Below, one piece after another: positions 6,529 through 14,717 of a DNA stretch of 17,086 bases. How positions within the stretch are numbered: the first letter of the stretch is position 1; each line of letters begins with the position of its first letter. A program made the translations under genes and the position numbers. Location: contig LJCR01000016.1 of NCBI GenBank assembly GCA_001399705.1, positions 1 to 17,086 of the forward strand, read 5' to 3'. The notes under the pieces are model-generated. The model saw only the letters and a program-made list of their open reading frames with translations, did not search any database and had not been told where the DNA came from. The stretch comes from Kouleothrix aurantiaca. GTDB lineage: Bacteria > Chloroflexota > Chloroflexia > Chloroflexales > Roseiflexaceae.

Positions 6529-6881
6529 CTACAGCAGTTCGAGCAGCGCCATTTCGGCTGCGTCGCCCAGGCGTGGTCCAAGCTTGGTAATGCGGGTGAA
6601 ACCGCCGTTACGGCCGGCATACTGCTGCGGCGCGAACGCAAACAGCGAGCGCATCGCGGCCTTGCTGTCGAGCCGCGAAAGCGCCACTTTGCGGGCCTGC
6701 GGCGTGTCCTCGCGGGCCAGCGCCAGCAGGTTCTCGATCTCGGGCTGCACCGACTTCGCCTTGGCGATGGTCGTCTGGATCTTGCGATGCTCGATCAGCT
6801 CGATCATTAGGTGTTCCGCAGAAGTGACTTCCGGTGCTCAGCCGAGCGCCCGAGTTTGCGGCCAACTCGTTGGTGTCGCAT
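6529..6881 (-). CDS. rplQ: 50S ribosomal protein L17, reading frame interrupted by a frameshift
   Basis: The gene is complete in content but split in two frames. ATG 6881, with AGAGGA 8 nt upstream, opens 24 codons of a perfect L17 N-terminus (MRHQRVGRKLGRSAEHRKSL then LRNT) ending in TAA at 6809-6807. The rest of L17 follows in another frame from ATG 6807 (MIELIEHRKIQTTIAKAK) to TAG 6529, 92 residues ending in GGFTRITKLGPRLGDAAEMALLELL. Stop and restart overlap as TAATG. Together they cover about 116 residues, the usual L17 length. Homologues recalled from memory have RN followed by 14 residues up to the conserved TT, which fits best if two bases (an AC duplication in AACACC) are extra; one missing base would also restore the frame. 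L17 is normally needed for growth, so a sequencing error, coupled re-initiation or recoding are the options. It sits between rpoA and truA as expected. Confidence 0.9.
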
Positions 6882-6980
6882 GATGCTAATCCTCTAAGTG
6901 TCATACAAAGGCAGTAAACAGAATACGTTGCACCAGTTGCGCAGCGCCTGCCGTTCGCTGCCCTTGTGTTACTACGTGCG

Positions 6981-7949
6981 TTACTCGCCGGCTACGCCAT
7001 TCCCAGACGGCAAGCCGCTCGGTTGTGGAATGTAGCCGCGCTCGATCAGCTTATCGCGGATCTCTTCCATCGATTTCTGCCCCAGGTTGCGTACCGAGAG
7101 CAGCGCTTTCTCGTCCATCTCAAGCACCTGGCCAACCTTGGTAATGTCGGCGCGCTTGAGGCAGTTATAGGTACGAGTCGACAGGTCGAGTTCTTCGATT
7201 GGCGTATCGTAAATGTCGGCCGGAATAGCCAGGCCGTCGGGTGCTTTGGCAATATCAGTATCGACGGTCAGCTGGTTGAAGGCCGAGATCGTCTGGCAGT
7301 ACTGCACCAGCACTTGCGCAGCGTGGCTTAGTGCATCGCCGGCCTTGATGGTGCCGTCCGTCCAGATCTCGATCAGCAGGCGGTCATAGTCGGTCGCCTG
7401 CTGCACGCGCGTATTCTCGACGACATAGTTCACCTTCGGCACCGGCGTAAAGATCGCGTCGACCGGAATCTCACCAATCGGCAGGGCGTCGCGCTGATCG
7501 GCCGGCAGGTAGCCGCGGCCGCGCTCGACGGTCATCTCGATCTCAAGGTGTCCATCGTCAGAGTCAAGCGTGCAAATATAATGATTTGGGTTCACCAGCT
7601 CGACGTTGCTGGGTGTATCAATATCACTGGCGCGGACAATGCCGGCGCCCTGCTTGGTCAGCAGCACTTTCACCGGGCGCTCAGCATATGAGCGCAGGCG
7701 AATGCCTTTGATGTTCAAGACAATTTCAGTGACATCTTCTTTTACGCCGCTGATCGTCGAAAACTCGTGATAGACGCCATCAATTTTGATCTTTGTGATA
7801 GCCGAGCCAGGGATCGACGACAGCAGCACACGCCGCAGCGCGTTCCCTAACGTATGGCCATAGCCGGGATCAAGCGGCTCTATTTTGAATCGACCATAGT
7901 TCTCAGCCGCCTGCACGACCTCGATTTTAGGCATGGCGATATCAAGCAC
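6981..7949 (-). CDS. rpoA: RNA polymerase alpha subunit
   Basis: 322 residues. GTG 7949 is chosen because GAGGAGG is 6 nt upstream; the in-frame ATG at 7934 is too far from it. The N-terminal dimerisation and assembly domain (to about residue 230) shows RFKIEPLDPGYGHTLGNALRRVLLSSIPG and VERGRGYLPA. A linker of about 25 residues leads to the C-terminal domain (about 250-310) with IEELDLSTRTYNCLKRADI and LLSVRNLGQKSMEEIRDKL, the helix-hairpin-helix module that binds UP elements and activators. Both domains are intact. It lies downstream of rpsD after an unusual hairpin-rich 90-bp gap and upstream of rplQ, the classic alpha operon order. Confidence 0.98.
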   Translation of the reverse strand: MLDIAMPKIEVVQAAENYGRFKIEPLDPGYGHTLGNALRRVLLSSIPGSAITKIKIDGVYHEFSTISGVKEDVTEIVLNIKGIRLRSYAERPVKVLLTKQGAGIVRASDIDTPSNVELVNPNHYICTLDSDDGHLEIEMTVERGRGYLPADQRDALPIGEIPVDAIFTPVPKVNYVVENTRVQQATDYDRLLIEIWTDGTIKAGDALSHAAQVLVQYCQTISAFNQLTVDTDIAKAPDGLAIPADIYDTPIEELDLSTRTYNCLKRADITKVGQVLEMDEKALLSVRNLGQKSMEEIRDKLIERGYIPQPSGLPSGNGVAGE

Positions 7950-7971
7950 GGATCGCCTCCTCTACACATTT

Positions 7972-8033
7972 AGATTGCAGATTGTATATTGCAAGCCAAC
8001 CGGTTGGCGGCCGCAATCTGCAATCTACAATCT
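7972..8033. repeat. Long imperfect inverted repeat with palindromic core between rpsD and rpoA
   Basis: Arms 7972-7992 and 8013-8033 pair at 19 of 21 positions (one a G-U), enclosing the perfect 14-bp palindrome GCCAACCGGTTGGC (7995-8008). The arms are built from short repeats of GATTGCA/CAATCTGCAATCTACAATC. In the transcript this would be a hairpin more than 25 bp long starting a few bases after the rpsD stop. There is no U-tract, so it is not a standard terminator. It could set relative rpsD/rpoA levels by RNA processing, or be an inserted dispersed repeat. Confidence 0.75.
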
Positions 8034-8039
8034 GCATTC

Positions 8040-8660
8040 TTAGCGGCTGTAAAATTCGACGATGAGCTGTTCGTTGATCTCAGGCTCAGCGTCTTCACGG
8101 CGCGGCATACTTACGATGTCACCCGCGAGGTCGGCTGCATTGAAGCGCAGCCAGTCTGGCGTATTGCGGCGATTGAGTTCGCCACCATCCACCAGGTTCT
8201 TGAAATACTGGCGGCTGCGGCTCTCGGGTCGAACCGCGATCACATCGCCAACCTTCACAGTATAGGAAGGGATGTTGGTCTTGCGGCCGTTGACAATAAT
8301 ATGGCCGTGGCTCACCAGCTGGCGTGCCTGCTGGCGCGTCGTCGCAAGGCCAAGGCGATACACAACGTTGTCAAGCCGGCGCTCAAGCAGAATGAAGAGG
8401 TACGCACCGGTCTCGCCGGGGTAGCGCTGTGCCTTCTCGAAGATGCGCTGGAACTGGCGCTCCAGCACGCCATACATGTAGCGGGCCTTCTGCTTTTCGA
8501 GCAGCTGCAAGCCATAATCCGACACCTGCCGGCGGCGAGCGCTCGGGCCGTGCTGGCCGGGCGGGAAGGAGCGCTTGTTCAGAACGCGCTGCCCTTTGTC
8601 GGTGATACCGATGCCCAGGCGGCGGCTAATTTTTCCTACAGGTCCACGATAACGAGCCAT
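8040..8660 (-). CDS. rpsD: 30S ribosomal protein S4
   Basis: 206 residues starting [17 protein letters not shown], normal length. The central S4 RNA-binding domain is clear: [32 protein letters not shown] followed by [15 protein letters not shown]. The N-terminal region has no Cys, so it is a zinc-free (C-) form. S4 nucleates 30S assembly on 16S rRNA and in some bacteria represses its own operon. The ribosome binding site GAGGAGGG is 11-12 nt before ATG 8660, slightly long. It lies 21 bp after rpsK. Confidence 0.98.
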   Translation of the reverse strand: MARYRGPVGKISRRLGIGITDKGQRVLNKRSFPPGQHGPSARRRQVSDYGLQLLEKQKARYMYGVLERQFQRIFEKAQRYPGETGAYLFILLERRLDNVVYRLGLATTRQQARQLVSHGHIIVNGRKTNIPSYTVKVGDVIAVRPESRSRQYFKNLVDGGELNRRNTPDWLRFNAADLAGDIVSMPRREDAEPEINEQLIVEFYSR

Positions 8661-8681
8661 GAGTTTATCAAACCCTCCTCA

Positions 8682-9104
8682 TTAGACGCGCCGGCGCTTG
8701 GGCGGTCGGCATCCGTTGTGCGGGATCGGCGTCACATCAGTGATTGCAGTAACCTGCAAACCATTCGACTGGAGCGAGCGAATCGCGGCCTCGCGGCCAG
8801 CGCCCGGCCCCTTCACAAACACTTCCAGCGAGCGCATGCCGTTTTCCAGCGCCTTACGCGCAGCAATTTCAGCAGTAATCTGCGCCGCATATGGTGTGCT
8901 CTTGCGTGACCCCTTGAACCCATTCTGGCCGGCGCTTGCCCAGCACACGACATTGCCCGAAGGGTCGGTAATGGTAACGATTGTGTTGTTGAACGTGCTC
9001 TGGATATGCGCCTGGCCGCGTGGCACGTTCTTCTTCTCGCGCCGCTTGCCACGCTGCCGCTTAGCTGCTGCTGCGGCGCCGCCTTTGGTCGGTTGCTTGG
9101 CCAT
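8682..9104 (-). CDS. rpsK: 30S ribosomal protein S11
   Basis: 140 residues. After an Ala/Lys-rich N-terminal extension (about residues 1-30) come [55 protein letters not shown] and the conserved C-terminus [17 protein letters not shown]11 lines the platform of the 30S subunit near the mRNA exit. GGAGG sits 4 nt before ATG 9104. It is flanked by rpsM and rpsD as in alpha operons. Confidence 0.98.
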   Translation of the reverse strand: MAKQPTKGGAAAAAKRQRGKRREKKNVPRGQAHIQSTFNNTIVTITDPSGNVVCWASAGQNGFKGSRKSTPYAAQITAEIAARKALENGMRSLEVFVKGPGAGREAAIRSLQSNGLQVTAITDVTPIPHNGCRPPKRRRV

Positions 9105-9185
9105 GAATCCTCCACTGATCAGCCGCTACATGGCGGCCGAGCAGATATTGCCCGCAGCCCGCCGCTCGCGTGCTGGAAAAAACTG

Positions 9186-9569
9186 TTACTTCTTCGCCGT
9201 CTTCTTCTTAATGCCGATCGCCTGGCCCTTGCGGCCGCGGCGCGTGCGTGCGTTGGTGCGCGTGCGCTGGCCGCGCACGGGCATGCCCTTGCGATGGCGA
9301 AGCCCGCGGTAGCAGGCAATATCCATCAGGCGCTTGATGTTTAACTGAATCTCGCGGCGCAGATCGCCTTCAACGCGGTACTCGCGGTCGACGACCTCGC
9401 GAATGCGACCAACTTCCTCTTCGGTCAGGTCGCGCACCCGCGTGTTGGGGTTGACGTTTGCCTTCCGGAGGATATCCACACCGTTCGAGCGGCCGATACC
9501 GTAGATATAGGTAATCGAAACCTCGATCTTCTTGTTCCGCGGGATGTCTACCCCAGCGATACGAGCCAT
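9186..9569 (-). CDS. rpsM: 30S ribosomal protein S13
   Basis: 127 residues starting [20 protein letters not shown], then [14 protein letters not shown] (helix-two-turn-helix), [14 protein letters not shown], and the basic tail [28 protein letters not shown]. All are characteristic of S13, which forms the 30S head contact to the 50S subunit and P-site tRNA. ATG 9569 is preceded by GGGAGAATCAC. It starts 51 bp downstream of rpmJ. Confidence 0.98.
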   Translation of the reverse strand: MARIAGVDIPRNKKIEVSITYIYGIGRSNGVDILRKANVNPNTRVRDLTEEEVGRIREVVDREYRVEGDLRREIQLNIKRLMDIACYRGLRHRKGMPVRGQRTRTNARTRRGRKGQAIGIKKKTAKK

Positions 9570-9620
9570 GTGATTCTCCCTGTTCCTTATGTGGGCGAAG
9601 CACCGCCCGCCAATGTGTAC

Positions 9621-9737
9621 CTATCCTTGCCGCTGCTTGTGGCGCGGCTGCCGGCTGCAAATCACACGAAGCACGCCTTTGCGCTTAATAACGCGGCAGT
9701 ATTCGCAGCGCGGTTTGACCGACGCATGGACTTTCAT
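9621..9737 (-). CDS. rpmJ: 50S ribosomal protein L36 (zinc-ribbon form)
   Basis: A 38-residue frame from ATG 9737 to TAG 9621. The product starts [20 protein letters not shown] and ends [10 protein letters not shown]. Zinc ligands C11, C14, C27 and H33 match the C+ form of L36, the small 50S protein that binds 23S rRNA near the peptidyl transferase region. GAGAG lies 4 nt before the ATG. The position between infA and rpsM is the conserved one. His at residue 4 replaces the Arg usual in MKVRxSVK. Confidence 0.96.
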   Translation of the reverse strand: MKVHASVKPRCEYCRVIKRKGVLRVICSRQPRHKQRQG

Positions 9738-9857
9738 TGCGCTCTCCTATTTCAACAAGAGCGGGTCGCCCCGCGACATTTCCAAGGTAAAAGAATTAAC
9801 ACACACATACACTGCCCCACACTTTTTGGCGGGCAGCTTATTTGCTTTTGCCGTACC

Positions 9858-10079
9858 CTACCGGTAGCGATACGTGATGCGGCCGCGCGTCAGATCGTAA
9901 GGTGAGAGCTCAACCAGAACGCGATCGCCTTTCAGGATACGGATATAATTCATGCGCATTCGTCCCGAGATATGCGCTAATACTTCGTGGCCATTTTCTA
10001 GTTGCACGCGAAACATTGCATTAGGCAGTGGCTCGGTAATGGTGCCCTCCATCTCAATGGCGTCCTTCTTCTTGGTCAT
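9858..10079 (-). CDS. infA: Translation initiation factor IF-1
   Basis: 73 residues from ATG 10079 ([20 protein letters not shown]). The ATG at 10127 is rejected because it would add 16 residues absent from the family and overlap map; AAGGAG lies 4 nt upstream of 10079. The single OB-fold (S1-like) domain is nearly canonical: [33 protein letters not shown] and [20 protein letters not shown]-1 occupies the 30S A-site during initiation. It follows map after 16 bp, with a 120-bp gap before rpmJ. Confidence 0.98.
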   Translation of the reverse strand: MTKKKDAIEMEGTITEPLPNAMFRVQLENGHEVLAHISGRMRMNYIRILKGDRVLVELSPYDLTRGRITYRYR

Positions 10080-10095
10080 ACCTCTCCTTGTCCCT

Positions 10096-10860
10096 TTAGT
10101 CTTGCAGGGTGAGTATCTCTGGCCCACCGCTTTGCGTTATTGCAATCGTATGTTCAAAGTGGGCGGCCAGGCTTCCATCGAGGGTTACCACCGTCCATCC
10201 ATCTGCCAATTCGCGCGTGTCATAATGGCCGTTGGTGATCATTGGCTCAATCGCAAATGTCATCCCTGGCTGCAGGCGCATGCCTTTGCCGGGTTCACCA
10301 TAGTTGCGAATTTGCGGGTCTTCGTGCAGCGCCCGGCCAACCCCATGGCTGATATACTTTCGAATAACGCCACAGCCACGTTCTTCGGCGTAGCTCTGGA
10401 TGGCGTGTGAAATATCGCTCAGCCGCGCGCCCGCACACGCAAATTCAAGCGCATGATACAGTGTCTGCTCAGTTACTTCCATCAACTGGCGTGCCGCTGG
10501 CGAAACAGTGCCGACCGCATACGTCCAGGCCGAATCGCCGTGATACCCTTCCCAGATCACACCAATGTCAATACTGACAATATCACCATCCCGCAGTTTC
10601 CGCGGGCCAGGGATGCCGTGCACAATCTCGTCGTTGATCGATATGCACGTTGCGGCCGGATATGGCGTCGGGCCAGGATACCCCAGAAACGAGGGCACGC
10701 CGCCCTGCTTGACAATATAGTCGTGAACAAGCCTGTCGAGCTGGCTCGTCGTGACCCCGCGCCGCACTGCATCGCGCAGAAGCACATGGCAATCGCCAAC
10801 AATACGCCCTGCGTGGCGCATCTTGTCGAGTTCGGCCTTATTTTTCAGCGTCACTGCCAT
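10096..10860 (-). CDS. map: Methionine aminopeptidase, type I
   Basis: 254 residues, pita-bread fold, removing the N-terminal Met from nascent proteins. The substrate His is H81 (NDEIVHGIP) and the five metal ligands are D98 (SIDIG), D109 (GDSAWTY), H172 ([10 protein letters not shown]), E205 (FAIEP) and E236 (HFEHTIAI), so the active site is complete. There is no N-terminal zinc-finger extension or long insertion, which marks type Ia. ATG 10860 lies inside the 3' end of adk (23-bp overlap) without an obvious ribosome binding site, suggesting translational coupling. Confidence 0.97.
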   Translation of the reverse strand: MAVTLKNKAELDKMRHAGRIVGDCHVLLRDAVRRGVTTSQLDRLVHDYIVKQGGVPSFLGYPGPTPYPAATCISINDEIVHGIPGPRKLRDGDIVSIDIGVIWEGYHGDSAWTYAVGTVSPAARQLMEVTEQTLYHALEFACAGARLSDISHAIQSYAEERGCGVIRKYISHGVGRALHEDPQIRNYGEPGKGMRLQPGMTFAIEPMITNGHYDTRELADGWTVVTLDGSLAAHFEHTIAITQSGGPEILTLQD

Positions 10861-11503
10861 GAATGCCCAGTGCCAATGTCATCGCTTCTGTCACCAACGA
10901 GATTTCGCGCTGCCCATCGATCTCAATCAGTGTGCCGTGCCCACTGTAGTATTCGATGAGCGGCCTCGTTTGTGCGAAATATACTTGCAGCCGATGCCGC
11001 GCTGTTTCAAGCGTATCATCGCTGCGCTGATAGAGCTTCCCGCCACAATGGTCGCAAACATCCGGCCGTTTCGACGGGAAATAGTATATATTATAAATAT
11101 ACCCGCAGGTTTTGCAAGTTTGCCGCCCGGCAATCCGCCGCAACAGGACGTCGTCGGGCACGCGCAAGTATAACACATAATCGATTTTGCGCCCATGCTC
11201 GCGAAGCTCGCGTTCCAATGCGAGTGCCTGGTCGCGGGTACGCGGGAAGCCGTCGAAAATCACACCGTCGGCACAATCTTTCTGACTGATACGTTCGATG
11301 ATCATCAGAATCACGAGCGCATCGGGAACAAGCTCCCCGCGATCCATATATGATTTTGCCAGCATGCCAAGCTCGGTGCCTTGGCGTAGCGCTGCGCGAA
11401 ACAAATCCCCACTGGCGACATGAACAAGACCAGTATGGTTTTCGAGATATTGAGCTTGCGTGCCTTTACCGGCGCCAGGGGCACCAAGTAGAATGACATC
11501 CAT
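10838..11503 (-). CDS. adk: Adenylate kinase with four-Cys zinc lid
   Basis: 221 residues from ATG 11503 (MDVILLGAPGAGKGTQA). An upstream ATG at 11527 would add eight residues not seen in the family. P-loop GAPGAGKGT is at residues 7-15, followed by the AMP-binding SGDLFR and GFPRTRDQ segments. The long LID domain carries C130-x2-C133 and C150-x2-C153, a structural zinc site typical of Gram-positive-like adenylate kinases. The enzyme interconverts ATP+AMP and 2 ADP. It lies between secY and map, the standard spc-operon position. Confidence 0.97.
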   Translation of the reverse strand: MDVILLGAPGAGKGTQAQYLENHTGLVHVASGDLFRAALRQGTELGMLAKSYMDRGELVPDALVILMIIERISQKDCADGVIFDGFPRTRDQALALERELREHGRKIDYVLYLRVPDDVLLRRIAGRQTCKTCGYIYNIYYFPSKRPDVCDHCGGKLYQRSDDTLETARHRLQVYFAQTRPLIEYYSGHGTLIEIDGQREISLVTEAMTLALGIHGSDAEK

Positions 11504-11569
11504 GCCAGAGCTCTTTCCGCTCATCATAGAGCCGCCGAGCAGCTCTGCTGGTCCTGACGCCTTGCTGTG

Positions 11570-12922
11570 CTACCGGGTAATAAAGCCTTCGTAGTTGCGC
11601 ATAACCAGCTGCGCTTCGAGCTGGCGCATGGTGTCAATCGCCACGCCAACAACAATGAGCAGCGCAGTCGCACTAAGCCCAATCTGGACACCCGTAATTT
11701 GCTGCGTCAGGAAGGGCAAAATCGCTACGAGACCAAGGAAGAAGGCGCCAACCAGAGTGATACGATATACCACTTTGCTCAGATATTCCTCAGTTCGCTT
11801 GCCTGGGCGAATGCCAGGGATGAACCCACCATTGCGCTGGAGCGAGTCGGGAATATTCTGCTGGTTGAATATCACCATCGTGTAGAAATAGGTGAACCCA
11901 ACCACCAGCAAGAAGAGCAGCAAGGAATAGATCAGCGTGCCACGCCCAAATTGCGGGCTAAATGTCTGGTATGTCCAGCAAGCTGCCTGCTTCAAAAAGC
12001 TCGAACCTTCCGGGGCAACCTGCTCAGGACAGCCGTAAGAGGCGATCGTGCCCGGGAAAATAATGATACTTTGCGCGAAGATCAGCGGGATCATCCCCGA
12101 CATATTGACCTTGAGCGGGATGTGGCTATTCTGGCCGCCATAAACCCGGTTCCCGCGCACGCGCTTAGCATACTGCACTGGTACGCGACGCTGGCCTTCC
12201 TGCACAAGCACAATGCCGACGATGGTGAACAAGCCAATCACCAGGAATGCGATCAGCCCAATGATCGTGGTGACATCGCCAAGCGAACCAGTCGTGAAGG
12301 CCTGGCTAATCAAGCTTGGCAAACGCGACACAATGCCCGCGAAAATGATCATTGAGATGCCATTACCAATACCGCGCTCTTGGATTTGCTCGCCCAGCCA
12401 TACCAGCAGCATCGTCCCGGCAACCATTGCTGTAATAATGGTGAAGGTTGGGAAGAAATTACTGAAAATATTGAACTCTGAACGAAACACAGCCGAGCCG
12501 CCACTTACACCCCGAACAATCGTCAGCGTCTGGCCATAGGCCTGCAGATACGCCATCGGAACAGTTGCCCAGAAGGTAATGCGATTGATGCGCATGCGGC
12601 CCTGCTCACCTTCTTTCTGAAGGTTTTCCAGTGCCGGAATCAGCGGGGTGAGCAGCTGAACAATAATTTGGGCAGTGATATATGGGTAAACGCCCATTGC
12701 TGCAACCGAAAGGTTCTGCAGCGCACCACCAGCAAAAATATTCAGCAGTGCAGCCAGTTGATTGTCACGCAACGCTTGCTGAAGTGTCGCTAACGCGCTT
12801 GGGTCAATATTTGGTACAGGAATATGCGCAATAAATCGAAATACCAGCAGCATCAGCAGGGTGAAAATGATCCGCCGGCGCAGATCTGGTAGCTGCAGCG
12901 CCCGTAAAACCGATTGTAGCAT
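11570..12922 (-). CDS. secY: Protein translocase subunit SecY
   Basis: 450 residues with ten predicted membrane helices, the channel subunit of the Sec translocon. Landmarks: PVPNID after helix 1, plug/helix 2 region FAGGALQNLSVAAMGVYPYI, QERGIGNGISMIIFAGI, the cytosolic loop QEGQRRVPVQYAKRV (ribosome and SecA contact), and FIPGIRPGKRTEEYL before helix 9. ATG 12922 has GAGGAG 9 nt upstream. The external loop between helices 7 and 8 holds two Cys (C298, C315), an uncommon feature. It follows rplO after an 84-bp gap containing a perfect hairpin. Confidence 0.98.
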   Translation of the reverse strand: MLQSVLRALQLPDLRRRIIFTLLMLLVFRFIAHIPVPNIDPSALATLQQALRDNQLAALLNIFAGGALQNLSVAAMGVYPYITAQIIVQLLTPLIPALENLQKEGEQGRMRINRITFWATVPMAYLQAYGQTLTIVRGVSGGSAVFRSEFNIFSNFFPTFTIITAMVAGTMLLVWLGEQIQERGIGNGISMIIFAGIVSRLPSLISQAFTTGSLGDVTTIIGLIAFLVIGLFTIVGIVLVQEGQRRVPVQYAKRVRGNRVYGGQNSHIPLKVNMSGMIPLIFAQSIIIFPGTIASYGCPEQVAPEGSSFLKQAACWTYQTFSPQFGRGTLIYSLLLFLLVVGFTYFYTMVIFNQQNIPDSLQRNGGFIPGIRPGKRTEEYLSKVVYRITLVGAFFLGLVAILPFLTQQITGVQIGLSATALLIVVGVAIDTMRQLEAQLVMRNYEGFITR

Positions 12923-12959
12923 CGACGATGTCTCCTCAATCAGGCGGCCATATCTGGAT

Positions 12960-12990
12960 CCAGGCGATAAAGATCTATTTTATCGCCTGG
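12960..12990. repeat. Perfect 12-bp stem hairpin between rplO and secY
   Basis: CCAGGCGATAAA (12960-12971) and its exact complement (12979-12990) flank a 7-nt loop. It starts 16 nt after the rplO stop and lies before the secY ribosome binding site. On the minus strand no U-run follows, so it is not an ordinary intrinsic terminator. It may act as an RNase-stop or processing hairpin separating ribosomal protein mRNA from secY mRNA. Confidence 0.7.
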
Positions 12991-13006
12991 TACCAATCGG
13001 GCTCGC

Positions 13007-13510
13007 CTACTTTCGGTTGCGCATGGCCGGATTCGGGCCTGCGCTGCGGCTGCGAGTTTCCACAATCCATGGCTCTTCAACCACCGAGCCGCCGGCTGCT
13101 TCGATCTTGGAGCGCGCGCTGTTGCTGAATTTGTGCGCATGCACAGTCAGCTTGATGTTCAGGTCGCCTTCGCCAAGGATTTTAAGCGGCTTGTTCTTGT
13201 TGATTGCGCCCGAAGCAACCAGATCTTCGAGCGTCAGTTCGTGATCGGCTGGCAACTCACTTAGGTCGCCAACATTCATTACCTGGTACTCAACCCGCCA
13301 GCGGTTTTTGAAACCGCGCAGGTAGGGCATACGCCGAACCATACGGTTCTGGCCACCTTCAAAGGTTCGGTATGGCCCAGGGCCTGAACGGGCCTTCTGG
13401 CCCATCATACCTTTGCCGGCCGTCTTGCCTTTACCGGAGCCCGGGCCGCGGCCCACCCGCTTTCGTTCGCGGTGCGCGCCTTCGGCTGGCTTCAGATCAT
13501 GTAATTTCAT
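13007..13510 (-). CDS. rplO: 50S ribosomal protein L15
   Basis: 167 residues, slightly longer than the usual ~147. The N-terminus is canonical ([20 protein letters not shown], then [21 protein letters not shown]), followed by [18 protein letters not shown] and the C-terminal globular part with [21 protein letters not shown]. About 20 residues after [12 protein letters not shown] form a basic tail that accounts for the extra length. L15 is a late 50S assembly protein with a long rRNA-penetrating N-terminal arm. GGAGG is 8 nt upstream of ATG 13510. It sits between rpmD and secY. Confidence 0.97.
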   Translation of the reverse strand: MKLHDLKPAEGAHRERKRVGRGPGSGKGKTAGKGMMGQKARSGPGPYRTFEGGQNRMVRRMPYLRGFKNRWRVEYQVMNVGDLSELPADHELTLEDLVASGAINKNKPLKILGEGDLNIKLTVHAHKFSNSARSKIEAAGGSVVEEPWIVETRSRSAGPNPAMRNRK

Positions 13511-13551
13511 GGTTTTATCCTCCGCCCGTACGAGCGTTCAATAAGCGTGCG

Positions 13552-14088
13552 CTAGTCGCGCCGTCCGGCGTTGAGGCTATCTTGCAGCGTCTTGAGCTCG
13601 TCCCACTTGCCGTCGGCAGCCAGTTGTGCCTGCTCGGGCCAGGTGCTTGGGTCAGCCAGGCGCATGTTCGCCTTCTGCAGAATTTCTGTGAGCGTGCTCA
13701 CGTCGGCGGCGGCAAGCTCGGCAAAAGTGCCAATGCCGGCGTCGCGCAGTAACCCGGCAATCTTTGGCCCAATGCCCTCGACAATTTCGATGTCGTCGGC
13801 TTTTGCTTCTTTCTTCGCCGGCTTCTTCTCAGGTGCAGCTTCCGGCACAATGGTTGCGCGCGTAGCTGGGGCTGCTTTTGCAGGCTTGTCCTTCGCCACG
13901 GCATCGTCGGCAACTTCCTCCAGCGTCACCAGGTGGCGCACCTTGAAGGCCATGCCGCGAATGGCGGGCGTATCATTATGCAGCACTGAGCTGTTGAGCT
14001 TGCGGAGACCCAGCGACGCAACTGTCGCCTTCTGATCGACGCTATAGCCAATCGCGCTCTTGGTATAGGTGATTCGCAGCTTAGCCAT
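13552..14088 (-). CDS. rpmD: 50S ribosomal protein L30 fused to a C-terminal helix-hairpin-helix module
   Basis: 178 residues from ATG 14088, three times the usual ~60 for L30. AGGAGG is about 7 nt upstream, and the ATG overlaps the rpsE stop as TGATG. Residues 1-59 are a complete L30 ([20 protein letters not shown], then [20 protein letters not shown] and [10 protein letters not shown]). Residues 60-98 are an Ala/Lys/Pro-rich linker. Residues 99-178 contain [20 protein letters not shown], then [20 protein letters not shown] and [20 protein letters not shown]. This matches, from memory, the HhH module of COG3743-type proteins and of C-terminal extensions on L21 in some Bacteroidetes. HhH modules bind nucleic acid non-specifically, so the tail may add an rRNA or nascent-complex contact. 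There is no frameshift or stop between the parts, so the fusion is read directly; its function is inference. Confidence 0.93.
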   Translation of the reverse strand: MAKLRITYTKSAIGYSVDQKATVASLGLRKLNSSVLHNDTPAIRGMAFKVRHLVTLEEVADDAVAKDKPAKAAPATRATIVPEAAPEKKPAKKEAKADDIEIVEGIGPKIAGLLRDAGIGTFAELAAADVSTLTEILQKANMRLADPSTWPEQAQLAADGKWDELKTLQDSLNAGRRD

Positions 14089-14633
14089 CACGAAGCCTCC
14101 TGCCGCTCGGCCTTGGTATGGATGCGCCGCTGGTGTAGCTCCTGCGTTGTCATACCACGCATGCGGGCCTGCTCTTCGAGCGAGGTTAGTTCGCTCAGTG
14201 CCTTGAAAGCAGCCTTCACCACATTCACCGGGTTGTTGCTGCCATAGCTCTTCGAAAGAATATCCTTGATGCCGGCGGCCTCGATTACGGGGCGCACGCC
14301 GCGGCCCGCAATAACGCCTGTGCCCGGCGCAGCCGGGATCAGGCGCACGCGCGCCGACGAAAACTCGGTTTCAATGTCGTGCGGGATGGTGGTGTTATTG
14401 AGCGGGATGCGGATCACATTCTTCTTTGCCGCCTCCACGCCCTTGCGAATTGCCTCGGGCACTTCGCCGGCCTTGCCCATCCCCACACCAATATGGCCTT
14501 TGCCATCGCCAACGACGACGACAGTGCTGAAGCTAAAGCGCCGGCCACCTTTGACAACCTTCGAGACGCGGTTGATTTGAACGACGCGCTCTTCAAGCTC
14601 GAGGCCGTCTGCGTTAATGCGTTTCTGTGCCAC
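14088..14633 (-). CDS. rpsE: 30S ribosomal protein S5
   Basis: 181 residues from GTG 14633, which follows GGAGG by 4 nt and gives the family N-terminus (M)[19 protein letters not shown]. The longer frame reaching 14702 adds a non-conserved stretch and is rejected. The N-terminal S5 dsRNA-binding domain shows [28 protein letters not shown]; the C-terminal domain shows [26 protein letters not shown] and [16 protein letters not shown]5 lies at the 30S mRNA entry and affects decoding accuracy. Its TGA stop overlaps the rpmD ATG by one base. Confidence 0.97.
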   Translation of the reverse strand: MAQKRINADGLELEERVVQINRVSKVVKGGRRFSFSTVVVVGDGKGHIGVGMGKAGEVPEAIRKGVEAAKKNVIRIPLNNTTIPHDIETEFSSARVRLIPAAPGTGVIAGRGVRPVIEAAGIKDILSKSYGSNNPVNVVKAAFKALSELTSLEEQARMRGMTTQELHQRRIHTKAERQEAS

Positions 14634-14717
14634 AATTCCTCCAGTAAGCAGTAGACATTGCCCGCGGCTGTTGCCGGTGGTAAACCATCGACCGCCAGCC
14701 ACACGCTGGCTACAGAG

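Noticed and set aside
6800..6815. Programmed -1 frameshifting in rplQ
   Set aside because: The tract GGAACACCTAATG has no X-XXY-YYZ slippery heptamer and I saw no downstream pseudoknot; sequence error or re-initiation is more likely.
10080..10127. Extended infA start at 10127
   Set aside because: It would add 16 residues not found in IF-1 and overlap map; a good ribosome binding site precedes ATG 10079.
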